A DNA stretch of 64,000 nucleotides from Amorphophallus konjac (lineage: Eukaryota > Streptophyta > Magnoliopsida > Alismatales > Araceae): the NCBI GenBank assembly GCA_022559845.1, contig CM040123.1, positions 301,122,642 to 301,186,641 on the forward strand, given 5' to 3'. The notes below the pieces were generated by a model that made no database searches, was not told the origin of the DNA, and saw only the letters and a list, made by a program, of their open reading frames with translations. A program made the position numbers and the translations under genes. The first letter of the stretch is position 1, and each line of letters begins with the position of its first letter. This document shows positions 46,501 to 58,300 of the stretch, in pieces.

Positions 46501-46612
46501 GAAATAGAGACCCTTCGGGAAGACTCTATTTTAACATTCTGAAATAGAGAGCCTCTGAGAAGACTCTATTTTCTGAAATAGAGACCTTCTGAGAAGACTC
46601 TATTTTAACATA
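46501..46612. repeat. Three tandem AAATAGAG hairpins in E7 LTR
   Basis: AAATAGAG (46502-46509) pairs with CTCTATTT (46524-46531). The same arms recur at 46542 and near 46576. The inner part is also self-complementary (CTTCGGGAAG, CTTCTGAGAAG), so each unit folds as a long stem. Confidence 0.85.
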
Positions 46613-47143
46613 GCCTTTCTGACAACCTACATGGATGACATCTATCTCTCTCGGAACTGAAACCCCAGAAACTCAATCCAATGACATTTATGTAAAACCT
46701 GGAAAAGACCATGATGGGGACATCGAAGCAAGACTGCTCAAATTTTATTTACATTTATGTCCTTTTATATTTGTATATATACCCCTTGTGTTATATAGGT
46801 ACACAATTGTAAGTCTTAGTGGGTTTTTGTAGAAAATGTCAGTAGGGCAAGCAAGGGGGCCCTCACTCCTTCCTCATTGGTCCAAGTGACACCATTTGGG
46901 TCCATGTGGGACTGGTCAAAGTCCTAGGTGGCATCTAGAAGGTCAATTGGACACATGGGAGACAAGTGGATTAAAATTTCAAAGGAGGCCACCTACCTTA
47001 CCTACCCATGTCCCCTTGGTCAAGGGTGCGCCCCCTCCCTTTTTTATTTTTGAAAAATATGCTATTAGAACTAATTAGTTCTAAACCTTGTATACCCCTC
47101 CCAACCCTAGATCTGAGGGCATTTGTGGTCATTTTCTAATTAT

Positions 47144-47150
47144 TATATAA
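47144..47150 (+). promoter_or_regulatory. LTR TATA box of E9 (5' LTR)
   Basis: TATATAAGGC in an AT-rich stretch; matched at 51201-51207. Confidence 0.55.
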
Positions 47151-48521
47151 GGCATGTATTTCCATTTTTCATGAATTAATGAGAAGAAGAAAAAACATGT
47201 GTAAGCTTGGAGCTTCTTGCGCCCCTCTCCCTCTCCTCTGGTTCTCCTTCTCCATCCTCTACATTTCAGCATTGTGAACCCTTCTATCTTAGCCCCTCCA
47301 CATCTGAGTTCATTCTGTGCCGCCGCCGTTCGTGCCGCCATCGAGCCGCCGTGAAGCCGCTTCTGAAGTTCTTTCCAAGGGTGTGTTTGGCTGGATAGAG
47401 TCCCACTCCAGTAACAAATTCACGTAATTCAGAGTTTGTTTTATATTTTTCTGTTTTTGTGTCTTTCTATCTTCCTGATATGTCCCTTTTCAGATCTATG
47501 TAGCAGAAGTTCAGTTCTTCCACCTTTCGACCCCCTTTTTGATTTTTTTTGGAATCCTCAAATTTATTAGAGGTTCTGTCTACCATTCCCTTCCTCCAAA
47601 TTTTTTTTTCCGAATTTCAAAAGCCCTCTACCTATTTTTAGAAATTCAGACTTTCTCCAAAAATCTGTTCAGTGCCTGCTGTCCAGATCCGACCCAGGGT
47701 TAGTATAAAATCCACAACAAATCGAAACTTCCCCCAAACCTTTCATAAGATATATCCCCATTTTCCTCTCTTCGGTTTCTACAACTTTCATGAAGGGCTC
47801 AAAAGCTGAATCGAAGGTCTACAATGCGGTCAATGCCAACTCTCAGGAAAACTTGGTTCTACCCTGAGTTTTCTGATCCTGAGAACCAGCAGCTTTAATA
47901 TTCGATAAAGGCCATCAAAGGGAAATTCAAAATTCTTTCTCTGGCCATAGATCGAAGGATTTTAAGTCAGCTTTCTAGCGGTACCTCTTGTGCATCAATC
48001 CGACTTCGGGAGTGACCGTTGCAGCAGTTCTCGTCCGGTCGCGCCGGTCTGAGACAGAACTCAAATCCGTGGACAGCAACTCTGGTGGGTGACGATCGGA
48101 GCCGCCCGGCCTCCGGCCGGTGAACCAGCGCGCCACCGCCCCAGGCGTCCCCACCACAGTGGTGCCACTCTGGTCCCACACTGCACCACCGACTAGCACG
48201 TGGGTCCCACGACCGTGAGTACGCGTGCCGCCGAAGCTACAAGAAGCCGCCCGTCAACCCGAACCGGCTACTCCTGGGTCCCACTTATGCCGCCCTTTAC
48301 CTCCCTACGTGGAGTGGGCAGTAATTTGTTACTATAATTATCGTGTAATATTTGTTCCGGGAGTACGAGATCGACCGGGATCGTCTTCCCCACACCAGGT
48401 GCGTGGAGGTATCATATTCGCTCCTTTACTCGGCATTTTGCTTTATTCGTATATGTTTTATATGCCGCTGCTAGAGAGCATGCTAGGATCGTAGCCCTCT
48501 TTACTTTTATATCATCGCTGC

Positions 48522-48522
<1 letters not shown>

Positions 48523-48556
<34 letters not shown>
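48523..48556. repeat. (GA)n microsatellite
   Basis: About 17 GA units in the E9 5' LTR; only about four in the 3' LTR (52678-52687). Confidence 0.95.
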
Positions 48557-48558
<2 letters not shown>

Positions 48559-48734
48559 CCGTCCCGTGACCCGATCCGGGCACGAAATTGTGAGTTGACC
48601 ACCCTAGCTCTTGCCGGTTTCTCAACCGCACACGTCCGACGCTTCCCTCGATAAGGGACTATCACGAGCTTACTTAGAGTCCGAGGATCGCATATCCATT
48701 TGGAGTCGAGTCCGTGGTCCGTCCCACATCAATT

Positions 48735-48746
48735 TAGTATCAGAGC
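48735..48746 (+). other. E9 primer-binding site, variant of initiator Met site
   Basis: TAGTATCAGAGC three bases after the LTR. One base differs from TGGTATCAGAGC in E2, E3, E5 and E7 (G to A in the second position). Confidence 0.75.
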
Positions 48747-48888
48747 GCTAGTTGAGTCTAGGGTAGTCATTAGTCTTTGCTTAACAAAAGCATAAAAAAA
48801 AGTGTCATTTACGTCTAGTCATCGTCTAAGTCGGTCTAAGGTTGCATCCGCATACCATTGTTCGATATATAAAAAGGTGTTGTCCGAA

Positions 48889-48938
48889 CGTTAGGCTACG
48901 CCTATCGGGAAGGCCGCACACTTGCGCGAGTGATCTTC
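48889..48938. repeat. Two-hairpin leader module of E9
   Basis: TAGGC-TAC-GCCTA, then about 20 nt later CACT-TGCGCG-AGTG. The second stem differs in sequence from that in E7 (ACTC/GAGT) but pairs. Lies between primer site and ORF. Confidence 0.65.
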
Positions 48939-49090
48939 AGATTGATTAACTTCGTCACGTACCGAGTCTTGATTTAAGTCTTAGGTCCTTAGTGTGCATG
49001 CATTCCACCCTTGCATAGTCGGTCTAGTGTCTTGTCCAAATGGCCTTGCATATGCATTCCTAGGGATCCATTCCCATCTTTTCGGCACCA

Positions 49091-50332
49091 ATGGCCAACC
49101 CATGCCGACCCGTCCAAGGTGATAGGTCCGTGTCCGAGTACATCCGGGACTATGATAAGTACCGGTTGGAATATGGAGTTGGAGAGGAGAGCACCACGAC
49201 TGCCTTTCAGTTTCGGAGAGATTTGCGGCTTTACTTTCGAATCCAATGTCTTGGCCACGATGCATTCTCTCTGGCGCAGTCCTATAAGGTTGCTCTGGAG
49301 GTCGAGCCATTTGAGTCTCAATTTAATGACGACCTATAGCGAGCCAATGCTGCCCTGGATGCCCTTCGGCAAACATCTACCTCCCAACCAAGTCCCGAGC
49401 CGATCGGACTACATACCCCATTGCCTTCACCACCCGTGAGTGCTCCATCACCACCCTCTGCTTCCGAACTTTATTCGGAACCATCTTATTTGGAGCCACC
49501 AAAACCGTAGCCACCCGTGTTTCTAACGGGTACGCTTTTCATTACTGAGCCACTAATTAGTTGGCTCAAGGATGGCTTGGTCCCACCTCCTTACCCATCC
49601 ATGGACCCCACCCTACCATTGGTGTCCGTCAACTCCTACCACACGACATTCCGGTCTAGTCACCATGTTGATACATTGGGTGACCTTATTCTTGGTTTAA
49701 GTTGGCAATGGAAGTTGACTCACTTATTGGCCCGAGGCTTCAACCAGCCCACTAGTCGTAGCTTCACCCATCCGGCCATAGGGTCCATTACCTCCGTATG
49801 AACCATGGGTTGTGTCACCACGGAGATTCTCTTGTTCCTTCCCTTACCGCCCGAGCCTACCTTTGCTTCATTTATCCCGAGGGAGGAACCATATCTTCTA
49901 TACACGGTCCCATTTACCACGAGGGATGGAGGTGACCATCACCTTCATGAATTTCAAACATGGGACTATGTAACGGTGGAACCGAGGGGTCACACATTCT
50001 TTGACCCATTCGACCCCTTCTCTAGTGGGCCTCGTGATCCATCACTTCCTTCATACCTTGTCGGGGAAGTCCACTTTCACACCCCTTTCCCACAGGCCGG
50101 GCCATCTATACCCACCAAGCCTAATCTCGATACACCCACACCCGGCTCGTCCACACCCGATTCTCCTAGCCCTCTCAAGTCCCCTAAATCCAAAGGGATG
50201 TTCATGCATGACTGGGTCATACTTGGGCGTCTAGGTGTTCCCCATGCCACCAACCATCGAGTACATCTAGTGTATGAATGGCACATATTCGGGTGTCCTG
50301 GTCTACCGTCACACACGTACGGGTCGGACTAA
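49091..50332 (+). pseudogene. E9 gag-like ORF, one frame with three stops
   Basis: A single 413-codon frame from ATG 49091 to the stop at 50330-50332, interrupted at 49337-49339 (TAG), 49508-49510 (TAG) and 49799-49801 (TGA), with no frameshift. The N part (VSEYIRDYDKYRLEYG ... FQFRRDLRLYFRIQ ... AQSYKVALEVEPFE) looks like a short retrotransposon-gag capsid domain. A proline/serine linker follows, then EPLISWLK ... VDTLGDLILGLSWQWKLTHLL, shared with E5, and a proline-rich tail ending HLVYEWHIFGCPGL, partly shared with E2. No zinc knuckle, protease or RT. Role inferred as RNA packaging. Full-length protein function is not known to me. Confidence 0.65.
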
Positions 50333-50756
50333 CAATAGGTTTGTCTAGGGTCATGCATGAGTCAGTTTTTTGTTTGTGTGGTTTGTGGTTTGTTAGGAGT
50401 CTGTATGTGTCTTGTGCGAGCTCGTTGATGTTAGTCCCTTAAGAGGCGAGTGGACTCGATCGATGAGTATGGGATCAGTTCTACATCTATGCCCCGGATC
50501 TAGTCACCTACAGGGACCCAGCGGTGATTCTTAGTGAGTCTTCGAGTCGCCTCCTTCCCCTTGAGAGTGACCCCACCCTGGAGTGTTCCACCACTAGCCC
50601 CTTCCCATAGCAGCATGCGCATATCGAGTATATACGGAATGAGCAGGTGACGATCACTCGGAGTGGAGCGTACCCGCGCTACTTGGTACGATGACGGATC
50701 CGCCGGAGCTACTCGAGCAGTCACCCCCTTTACTCGACGGGGTCGAGTTCTTCCCA

Positions 50757-50768
50757 CCCGGGGAGAAT
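50757..50768 (+). other. E9 polypurine tract
   Basis: CCCGGGGAGAAT directly before the 3' LTR; same bases in E2 (4889-4900, reverse complement). Confidence 0.75.
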
Positions 50769-52862
50769 TGATGGGGACATCAAAGTAAGACCGCTCATAT
50801 TTTTTTTGCATTTATGTCCTTTTATATTTTTATGTATACCCCTTGTGTTATATAGGTACACAATTGTAAGTCTTAGTGGGTTTTTGTACAAAATGTCAGT
50901 AGGACTAGCAAGGGGGCCCTCACTCCTTCCTCATTGGTCCAAGTGGCACCATTTGGGTCCATGTGGGGCTGGTCAAAGTCCTAGGTGGCATCTAGAAGGT
51001 CAATTGGACACATGGGAGACAAGTGTATTAAAATTTCAAAGGAGGCCGCCTACCTTACCTACCCATGTCCCCTTGGTCAAGGGGGCGCCCCCTCCCTTTT
51101 GTATTTTTGAAAAATATGCTATTAGAACTAATTAGTTCTAAACCTTGTATACCCCTCCCAACCCTAGATCTGAGGGCATTCGTGGTCATTTTCTAATTAT
51201 TATATAAGGCATGTATTTCCATTTTTCATGAATTAATGAGAAGAAAAAAAAACTTGTGTAAGCTTGGAGCTTCTTGCGCCCCTCTCCCTCTCCTCTGGTT
51301 CTCCTTCTCCATCCTCTACATTTCAGCATTGTGAACCCTTCTATCTTAGCCCCTCCATATCTGAGTTCATTCTGTGCCGCCGCCGCCGCCGTTCGTGCCG
51401 CCATCGAGCCGCCGTGAAGCCGCTTCGGAAGTTCTTTCCAAGGGTGTGTTTGGCTGGATAGAGTCCCACTCCAAGAATTTTAACCCAAATCTGACCTCAT
51501 CTGCAGTTGAGATTTTCGAGGTTGGTTCCTCTCTTGATTCCCAACCTCCAGTAAAATATTTACGTCATTCAGAGTTCGTTTTATATTTTTCTATTTTTGT
51601 GTCTTTCTGTCTTCCTGATCTGTCCCTTTTCAAATCTGTGTAGCAGAAGTTCAGTTCTACCACCTTTCGACCCCTTTTTTGATTTTTTTTGGAATCCTCA
51701 AATTTATTGGTGGTTCTGTCCACCATCCCCTTCCTCCAAATTTTTTTTTCGAATTTCAAAAGTCATCTACCTATTTTTCGAAATTCGGTCTTTCTCCCAA
51801 AATCTGTTCAGTCCCTGCTGTCCAGATCCGACCCAGGGTCAGTATAAAATCCACAAAAAATCGAAACTTCACAAAACCTTTCATAAGATATATCTCCGTT
51901 TTCCTCTCTTCGGTCTCTACAACTTTCATGAAGGGCTCAAAAGCTGAATCGAAGGTCAAGAATGCGGTCAATGCCAACTCTCAGAAAAACTTGGTTCTAC
52001 CCTGAGTTTTCTGATCCTGAGAGCCGGCAGCTTTAATATTCGATAAAGGCCATCAACGGGAAGTTCAAAATTCTTTCTTTGGCAACAAATCGAAGGATTT
52101 TAAGTCAGCTTTCCAGAGGTACCTCTTGTGCGTCGATCTGACGTCGGGAGTGACCACAGCAGCAGTTCTCGTCCGGTCGCGCGGGTCAGAGATAGAACTC
52201 AAATCCGTGGACAGCAACTCAGGCGGGTGACGATCGGAGCCGCCCGGCCTCCGGCCGGCGAACCAACGTGTCGCCGCCCCAGGGAGCACCCCTCCAGGCG
52301 TCCCCACCACAGTGGTGCCACTCTGGTCCCACACAGCACCACCGACCAGCATGTGGGTCCCATGACCGTGAGTATGCGTGCCGTCGAAGCTACAAGAAGT
52401 CGCCCGTCAACCCGAACCCGCTACTCCCAGGTCCGACTTGTGCCGCCCTTTACCTCCCTACGTGGAGTGGGCAGTAATTAGTTGCTGTAATTATTGTGTA
52501 ATATTTGTTCCAGGAGTACGAGATCGGCCGGGATCGTCTTCCCCACGCCAGGTGCTTGGAGGTATCGTATTCGCTCCTTTACTCGGCATTTTACTTTATT
52601 CGTATATGCTTTATATGCCGCTGCTAGAGAGCATGCTAGGATCGTAGCCCTCTTTACTTTTATATCATCGCTGCTGCGAGAGAGAGATACCGTCCTGTGA
52701 CCCGATCCGGACACGAAATTGTGAGTTGACCACCCTAGCTCTTGCCGGTTTCTCAACCGCGCACGTCCGACGCTTCCCTCGATAAGGGACGATCGCGAGC
52801 TTGCTTAGAGTCCGAGGATCGCATATCCATTTGGAGTCGAGTCCATGGTCCGTCCCGCATCA
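50769..52862 (+). mobile_element. E9 3' LTR
   Basis: 2094 bp, pair of 46712-48731, TATA at 51201-51207, ends CGCATCA before the GACCA duplicate. Confidence 0.9.
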
Positions 52863-54346
52863 GACCAGTACTGAGAAACTCTATAAACCCCATTCTGTAA
52901 CCTAGAAATAGTTACTGAAAACCTGAAAGCCATTACTAAAGACTCCTGGAAACTCAGTTCTGAAAGGCATTGTGAAAAGACCCAGTTTCTGGAACCCATT
53001 TCAGAAGATCGGGAAAACCATTTCAAAAAAAAAGTATATATAATATAGCGCCCCTGACCAGGGTGCCCTGGCCCAGGGCACCATTCACCTCTGTCCAAAA
53101 AAAGAGAGAAAATGAAAGGGTGCCCCCTTCTATGGCGCCATTTAAAGAAATGAAGACCCCCTGCAAGGGCACCATTTCCCTGTAACCTGGAATTTTTGGG
53201 CTTCTGTCCAGCCCTTACCCAATGATCCCTGGCCATCTCCTTAAGCCTGATTGGCCTATGTGTCATGCATTTTAAGAAGCTTGAACATAAATCATCATTT
53301 ACATGTGATATGTCCTTGAACTCTATTCCTGAAAGATCTACCTGATGTTCCTACAATGTATACTTTTTTTGAAATTCCATATTGGCTATAAAAATGAGTG
53401 TGGATGTCTAAAGATATACATGAAATAATACTGTGCATATAGGGCCCGGTCTGGTCCTAGGAGCAGCACCCGAAGGTACTTGTGCCCATGGGAGTTTATT
53501 GACCATGGTGTTTGCAATGCACCGAAGTACTTGCTTGCTTGACTTGAGACATTCCCACTCACTCTCTCGTGACATGCTTGATTTGCTTGACATGAATGGT
53601 TTGGCCCGAAAAAGGGTAAATTACTTGCTTGAATGAAGTGAATGAAATAGCCAATTCAATTACACTACTTGTTATTACACGAACTTGATATCAATTACTT
53701 GAATATTGATTATTATCTTCTTGGGAAGACTTGCTGGAATATTGACTATTACCTCCTTAGAAAGACTTGCTTGAATATTGATTTCTTGGAAAGACTTGTG
53801 CAATTACTTGCTAGTTCCTTATTGATACATCTTATTGATGTTCATGTGATACTCTTTTGATATAATTCTTGATATTCTTGCTCGATCTAACATGCATCAT
53901 TATACCGCATGAACTTGTAATTAACTTAAGGATTGTTAGAGCTTGAGATATAAATCCTACTGAGCGATTCGCTCATAAAGTTACAATTTTAACATTTTTT
54001 AGGAAACTTGGATAGCGACCACCACTCGGATGGGACCGATACCGAGTGATGAGTGCTAGATTTGATGTATCGTCAGTTAGTCATGCCTTTCGTATTTGTA
54101 GGACCTACTTTGTATTTCCAGTTATTGTTAAAGGCTTGTATAATTTAATTGAGTCAGTTATGATCTAGTTAGATGGAACTTATTAAACTTGTAGCCTTAT
54201 GAATGATTCTGGGATATTGTCATTTTGTTAAGTAGATAATTGTCATCTTGGACTATGGTATTATGTTCACTCTGTCTTTACATGAATGACACGATCGATA
54301 TAGACACATTGCGCACCTGGGTATCTTCCACGCTCGGAACGTGACA
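52863..54346 (+). mobile_element. E7 5' LTR, segment 3 (end)
   Basis: Has dyads at 53045-53180 (GCGCCCCTGACCAGGGTGCC-type units). The stretch 53440-53540 (GGGCCCGG ... GTACTTGTG) matches E11 at 62570-62650 in reverse complement. CTACTGAGCGATTCGCTCA (53953-53971) is also shared with E11 (62339-62356). Ends GTGACA at 54346. No gene; 53669-53860 is a repeated TTGCTTGAATATTGA phrase. Confidence 0.75.
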
Positions 54347-54353
54347 GTCTTCG

Positions 54354-54366
54354 TGGTATCAGAGCC
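54354..54366 (+). other. E7 primer-binding site (initiator Met tRNA)
   Basis: TGGTATCAGAGCC seven bases after the LTR end. Confidence 0.85.
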
Positions 54367-54519
54367 TAGGATTTCAATTTCTTAGGTAAAACCTAAGTCC
54401 AAGGATAGATTTATACCTTACCCAGTGATATGGGTAGAGCCATGTGTTAAGTTTTATAATGACATTCAACCTTATAATTAAACCCGATCTTTATTATGCT
54501 TAAACTATTTTGTAGGATC

Positions 54520-55322
54520 ATGGCTGCTGAAAGAGCACAATGGCGCGAGATGCAGCGCACCATGCAAGGCCTTACAAAGGCGCTATAGCAAGTGGCGCAA
54601 GGCGGTGCTAACCGTGGAGCCGGTGATCTCGACAGGGGGTTTCCGTAACATGAACCCACCAAGGTTCACGGGTTCGTCTGACCCTGAGGATGCCGAAAAT
54701 TGGTTAAAGGAAATGGAACGAATTTTCCGTGTGATGTAATGCACGGACGAGGAGAAGATTCTGCTAGCTATATTCCAACTGGAGCGGGACGCTCGATGTT
54801 GGTGGGAATCCGTGGAAGCAACATTGCTCGATGACCACGTCACATGGGATGAATTTGCTGAGCATTTCAACAACAAGTACTTCTCCGACCATATCCAGGA
54901 AAAGCAGGCCGCAGAATTTGCTGCATTGAAACAACGGACCTTCAAAGTAGCCGAGTATGAGGCCCAGTTTTCAAGACTGGCTAGGTATGCACCCCACTTG
55001 GTGTGTACGGAGAACATGAAGGCTAAAAATTTCCTCAACGGGCTTCGGCCTCATTATATTACACAACTTGCACCGATTGACATCCAAGTCTATTCAGAAA
55101 TGGTTCGATGTGCGCAGTTGCTCGAGGATGCCACCGAATTATCAGAGAGGATCCGAGGAAGGGATAAGAAGGAACCTGTCACAAGCTCGGGAAATTTTAA
55201 AGAATCATTCAACAAGAAGCGGTACTACAGTGAAGGGGAGTCCTCCAAAGGAAAAGAATGTCAAGCCATTCTCCACCACCACACCTTCCAAGGAAGTTTG
55301 TAAGTACTGTGATAAAGCTGGT
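54520..55322 (+). pseudogene. gag: E7 gag, 5' part (Tekay/Del type)
   Basis: ATG 54520 opens MAAERAQWREMQRTMQ. A TAG follows at about 54586, and a frame change near 54620 leads to MNPPRFTGSSDPEDAENWLKEM, the usual gag start of chromoviruses. A stop at about 54737 precedes the capsid domain CWWESVEATLLDDHVTWDEF ... YEAQFSRLARYAPHL ... FLNGLRPHY. A second frame change near 55250 leads to VCKYCDKAG, the first half of a zinc knuckle, where E10 is inserted (55322/55323). Confidence 0.88.
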
Positions 55323-58300
55323 GTTGCGCGGGTTTTTATGCCGAATGACCGGGGTGAAGGAAGGGATACATCGAGGAAGGAAAACACGGGAGTTTGATAT
55401 ATCTCAGGTATCCTCCTTACAGTTGCATGTCAGTCACGGTGGTATCGGGCACTCTCCTTTTACGGAAAGTCGAAAAGGGTCGAATGACACGGGAATGTAA
55501 GAGTAAGGGTTAACCGGACAGGGTGCGGGCGTGCCAGTCGATTTCTCGACAATCACCTATGAAACCAAGGGTTGACCGAGGAAGCGCCACCAGGGCACGG
55601 CATGTGGGCTCGGGCGATCGAGCGACACGTGGAGAAAAGGGGTTCCACAGCTACGAATGCGTAGGTGATTGTGGGAATCATGTACTGGACGTCTTTCTCC
55701 ACCGGCCGCAAACAACTGGTGTTTATTTACATCAGATTGAATCCGAACACCTTCGTTCTGAGCTGAAGAAAAGTCAGTATATATGCCTGAAGCCATGGGT
55801 AGAGGGCCGGTAGCATTTTGCAACTATGGGTGCGCTTTTGACTGAGTGGTGTTGACTGGGGTTAGGGTGTTGGGCACATATGCCGAACAGTGTAGGTAGG
55901 GAGCTGGGGGCCTGAATGCGGGCGCTTGTATTTCACTGGCTTTATGATGGGCCGCATGGGCTTTACAAATGGGCCCAAGTGGCCAAAGTACAACTGGCGT
56001 AAGTCGAGGGACAATTCTGACATGTGGGTTGGTCCCCGGGTCATTGCGTGTTTTACAGGAACTCTTTACAGAGGGATTGGTGTGGGCCCGACTGCCTTGG
56101 TGGCCAAAGAGAACATGGACTGGCGCCTGGTGGAGGTCGGACGTGGCTCGAGGTGAGCGGTCGGGTCCAGGTCTCGGACGGTGAGTGTCATCATGCTGGG
56201 GAGTCAAAGTCGGCCCCGGACTATGATTCCCGGGCCGGAGGTCCGACTGGACTCGAGTTGTTAATCTTAGGGGCGAACGACCGACTAGGGGTGTGACGGT
56301 AGGCACATGATTCCGTGTCGGGGTCCGACAAGGCATTATGAAGTGCACTTCGTCACCGTCGTAAGTTGGCGTACACGGGCGAACCCGAGATGCGGGTGTG
56401 TTTGCCGTTAGCATAGTCACCTTACGTGCGACGGGGATGGTCTTGGTATGAGACGGATAAACACCGCGTGAGGGAAGTATGCGTGACATACCCTCGGCGT
56501 GTGTGAGCCGACTAGCAAGCCAACCGTGCGCGCACTTGTCTTCTCACGTTCTCGACCCTTGCCGAAAGCCTCGGGAGTCCGAGGGTGCGACAATTAGGCC
56601 GAGGGGTTCGTTCGTCCGTCTGAGTATTCGCTGGTGCAAGCCTTCATCCGTTGTCCCTTGAGCTTCTAAGGGGGGAAATTTATAGGAATTTGAAGGGATG
56701 GAGGGAGGGGTTTAGGGGGACCAAGTTGAGGGTTCAACTTGGTCCGGGTAAACCCTCTAAATAATAGTGTTTTTATTTTATTTTTGTATTTTTTGTGTGT
56801 GTTTTGTGTGTGTAACGGTAGTGGGGAGATGGGGTTTAGGCGGACCAGCCCAAGGGGCTGGTCTGGTCTGGTCCGCCTAAACCCCTCTTCGGAGGGGAAA
56901 AAACTTTTTTTTAATTTGGATGGGGTTTAGGCGGACAGCCTAGGGGTCCAGGCTGGTCCGCCTAAACCCCTCCCCAGGGGGGCTTTGGGCGGACCAAATG
57001 GGTCCTTTGTTTTATTTTAAAAATCTTTTTTTAATACCAAGGGGTTTAGGTGGACCAGCCTGGGGGTCCAGGCTGGTCCGCCTAAACCTCTCCCCAGGGG
57101 GGGTTTGGGCGGACCAAAGTGGCCCATTTTTTAATTTTAAAAAATCTTTTTTTTACTGCACAGGGGCTTAGGCAGACTGGGTTGGAGAGAGAGGGGGTGG
57201 CCCCACCTCTATAAAATTGAATTTTTTGTTGATATTAGCCCCACTTTGACTCAATTTGAATGCAAGAAGGCAAAAGATACGGGCTTGGACTGGTTGACTG
57301 GCTGTTGGTGCGCGTAGACGGAGGGATTGGCGTGTGTGACTCGACGTAATCTCGGGGCCTCGTCTTCGCGAATTCTTCCACGTACGGGTACGATGAACGA
57401 AACTTTGCATGAACCTCAGACCGTGAGATTGGAATTTTCACGAATTGGGACTGGGGAAGACCGTCGGGCCTCTGGGCTGGAAAGAGGGCGCGGCCCCCAG
57501 GGAGTTCGCCCTCCCTTAGGGGTGCGACCGCGCCCTGGGGTGAACAGGCCCCAGACGAGCCGCAACCCCAAAGGATGGCCCCTGGGGGTCTTCTTTCGTC
57601 GTTTGGGGATGTCCTTTGAAGGACACGGGGTTCTGGGATACTGGGATGGCCCGTGGGGGCCGTTGTTCTTCAAGTCGTAGTAGCCGCTCGCAAGGTGTTC
57701 AGGCAGATGCCCGACACACCCCGGGTTGTCAAACGGGCCAAGTAGGTGACTGGTGGGCCTTGGATTTGGCCTTGGGCTGAGAACGGGAGCTCATGGGAGC
57801 TAAGGGGAGGTACTTTAGGCTCGTGGGCCTTACCTTGGATTACGTGCCATGTTGTATGATGGGTTGGCAGGGTAGCCTCGGGTTGGCCCGAGAGCTAGAG
57901 TTAAGTGGCTCATTGCCACGTGTCTGAGGGTCAGGGGTGGCCCCGACTTGCTGGGGGGTCGTTGTAAGACCCAATTAGTGTGCTGGAACCACGGGGTGGC
58001 CCATGGGTTGGTGTAGAAGGGTTGAAACATATGCGCCCACAAGGTGTTTGGAAAAATGCCGAACACAAGTGTGTGAGCCGTATACACATGCTGCGGGCCT
58101 CCCAAGCCTGTGGTTGACTTATTTAGGTCTCCCTTTAACCTTAGAGGGTTGAAGGAAGGCATCATGGGGTAAGCCCCTAGCCTTTTCATTGAGTACCACG
58201 TGGCGTGGCTTGTAGTCGGGGTGCCCCCGGGTTGCCCCTGGTGGTCGTGTAGAATGCGGACAAAGTTTGCAACTTAGGGGTCGAGAATGGTCCCGATTGA

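Larger units (their letters stand above)
45699..46711 (+). mobile_element. E7 5' LTR, segment 2
   Basis: Sequence between E8 and E9. AT-rich at first, then dyad units (46118-46205), a CCTGTTAA-type degenerate repeat (46250-46470) and three AAATAGAG hairpins (46501-46612). No gene. Confidence 0.65.
46712..48731 (+). mobile_element. E9 5' LTR
   Basis: TATA motif at 47144-47150 and a GA microsatellite at 48523-48556. It lacks a segment of about 60 bp present in the 3' LTR near 51475-51550 (a deletion or insertion between the two copies). Confidence 0.9.
46712..52862 (+). mobile_element. E9, complete pol-less LTR element (same family as E2)
   Basis: LTRs 46712-48731 (2020 bp) and 50769-52862 (2094 bp), with a perfect target duplication GACCA (46707-46711, 52863-52867). 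The interior is only 2037 bp: primer site, leader, one ORF (49091-50332), polypurine tract. LTRs end TGATGGGGACATC and CATCA. No RT, RNase H or integrase. Confidence 0.92.

Noticed and set aside
54447..55038. Minus-strand ORFs opposite E7 gag
   Set aside because: They are complements of the gag capsid coding sequence.
55824..56489. 221-residue minus-strand ORF in E10
   Set aside because: Biased toward proline, threonine and histidine, no conserved motif, and no start context; kept only as a note in E10.
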